A DNA stretch of 6,097 nt from an uncultured Anaerolineae bacterium (GTDB taxonomy: Bacteria; Chloroflexota; Anaerolineae; B4-G1; DUEL01), in the NCBI GenBank assembly GCA_937942115.1, contig CALDFY010000145.1:1-6097 (forward strand), written 5' to 3'. The position numbers and the translations under genes were made by a program. The stretch's first letter is position 1; the number at the start of each line of letters is the position of its first letter. Of the stretch, positions 6,061 to 6,097 are shown in pieces. The notes under the pieces were generated by a model, which made no database searches, had not been told where the DNA came from, and saw nothing but the letters and a program-made list of their open reading frames with translations.

Positions 6061-6097
6061 TGTTGCGAACGAAGTGAAGGGACCCGGCCGAAGGCCC

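Larger units (their letters stand above)
5643..6097. other. Gene-free repeat-rich region upstream of the operon
   Basis: I found no credible coding region here. The open frames are short, cross the palindromes and show no ribosome binding site. The stretch holds the 14-bp direct repeat, the CGCGGA and CACAAAG units, the third palindromic repeat and the hairpin cluster. Its left part (about 5680-5810) is richer in A and T than the genes. The end GGACCCGGCCGAAGGCCC contains a further small GGCC-GAA-GGCC palindrome. Confidence 0.6.

Noticed and set aside
5829..6077. 82-codon plus-strand frame at the right end
   Set aside because: It is made almost wholly of the third palindrome and the hairpin cluster and has no ribosome binding site.

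Overview
The window is GC-rich bacterial DNA. A run of four same-direction genes fills about the first 5.4 kb of the minus strand, and about 670 bp of repeat-laden, gene-free DNA lies to its right. The style suggests a Chloroflexota (Anaerolineae-like) genome: very large GT-C-type membrane proteins with an extracytoplasmic beta-rich domain, GTG/TTG starts, intergenic palindromes with CCCTCTCCC/GGGAGAGGG arms, and short GACACAAAG/CGCGGA-type repeats. This placement is inferred from style and was not tested.

Reading the minus strand from right to left, a near-consensus sigma-70 promoter (TTGACA, 17 nt, TAGAAT; 5614-5642) is followed by a leader of about 180 nt that contains a palindromic repeat. 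Next come a HEPN-domain protein (5428-5036), a minimal MNT nucleotidyltransferase (5061-4738), an 861-residue multi-pass GT-C-like glycosyltransferase (4757-2172), and a second membrane protein with a heparinase II/III-like extracytoplasmic domain (2175 to beyond the left edge). Each gene overlaps the next, by 26, 20 and 4 bp. Three of the four starts have a clear Shine-Dalgarno sequence, so the cluster looks like one translationally coupled operon. It joins a toxin-antitoxin-type HEPN/MNT pair to two envelope-glycan-type membrane proteins.

The gene at the left edge is easy to miss. It has no stop codon inside the window, but one frame is open from 2175 to base 1 (725 codons). It starts at a GTG that overlaps the upstream TGA as GTGA.

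The most unusual feature is a 90-bp palindromic repeat (4054-4143) of the kind also seen in the intergenic DNA of this window. It sits in frame inside the glycosyltransferase gene and encodes a 30-residue Pro/Arg/Glu/Gly-rich loop between two membrane segments. Related palindromes lie in the operon leader (5486-5557) and further upstream (5856-5908). The right end (5643-6097) holds short direct repeats and a series of hairpins, with no credible gene.
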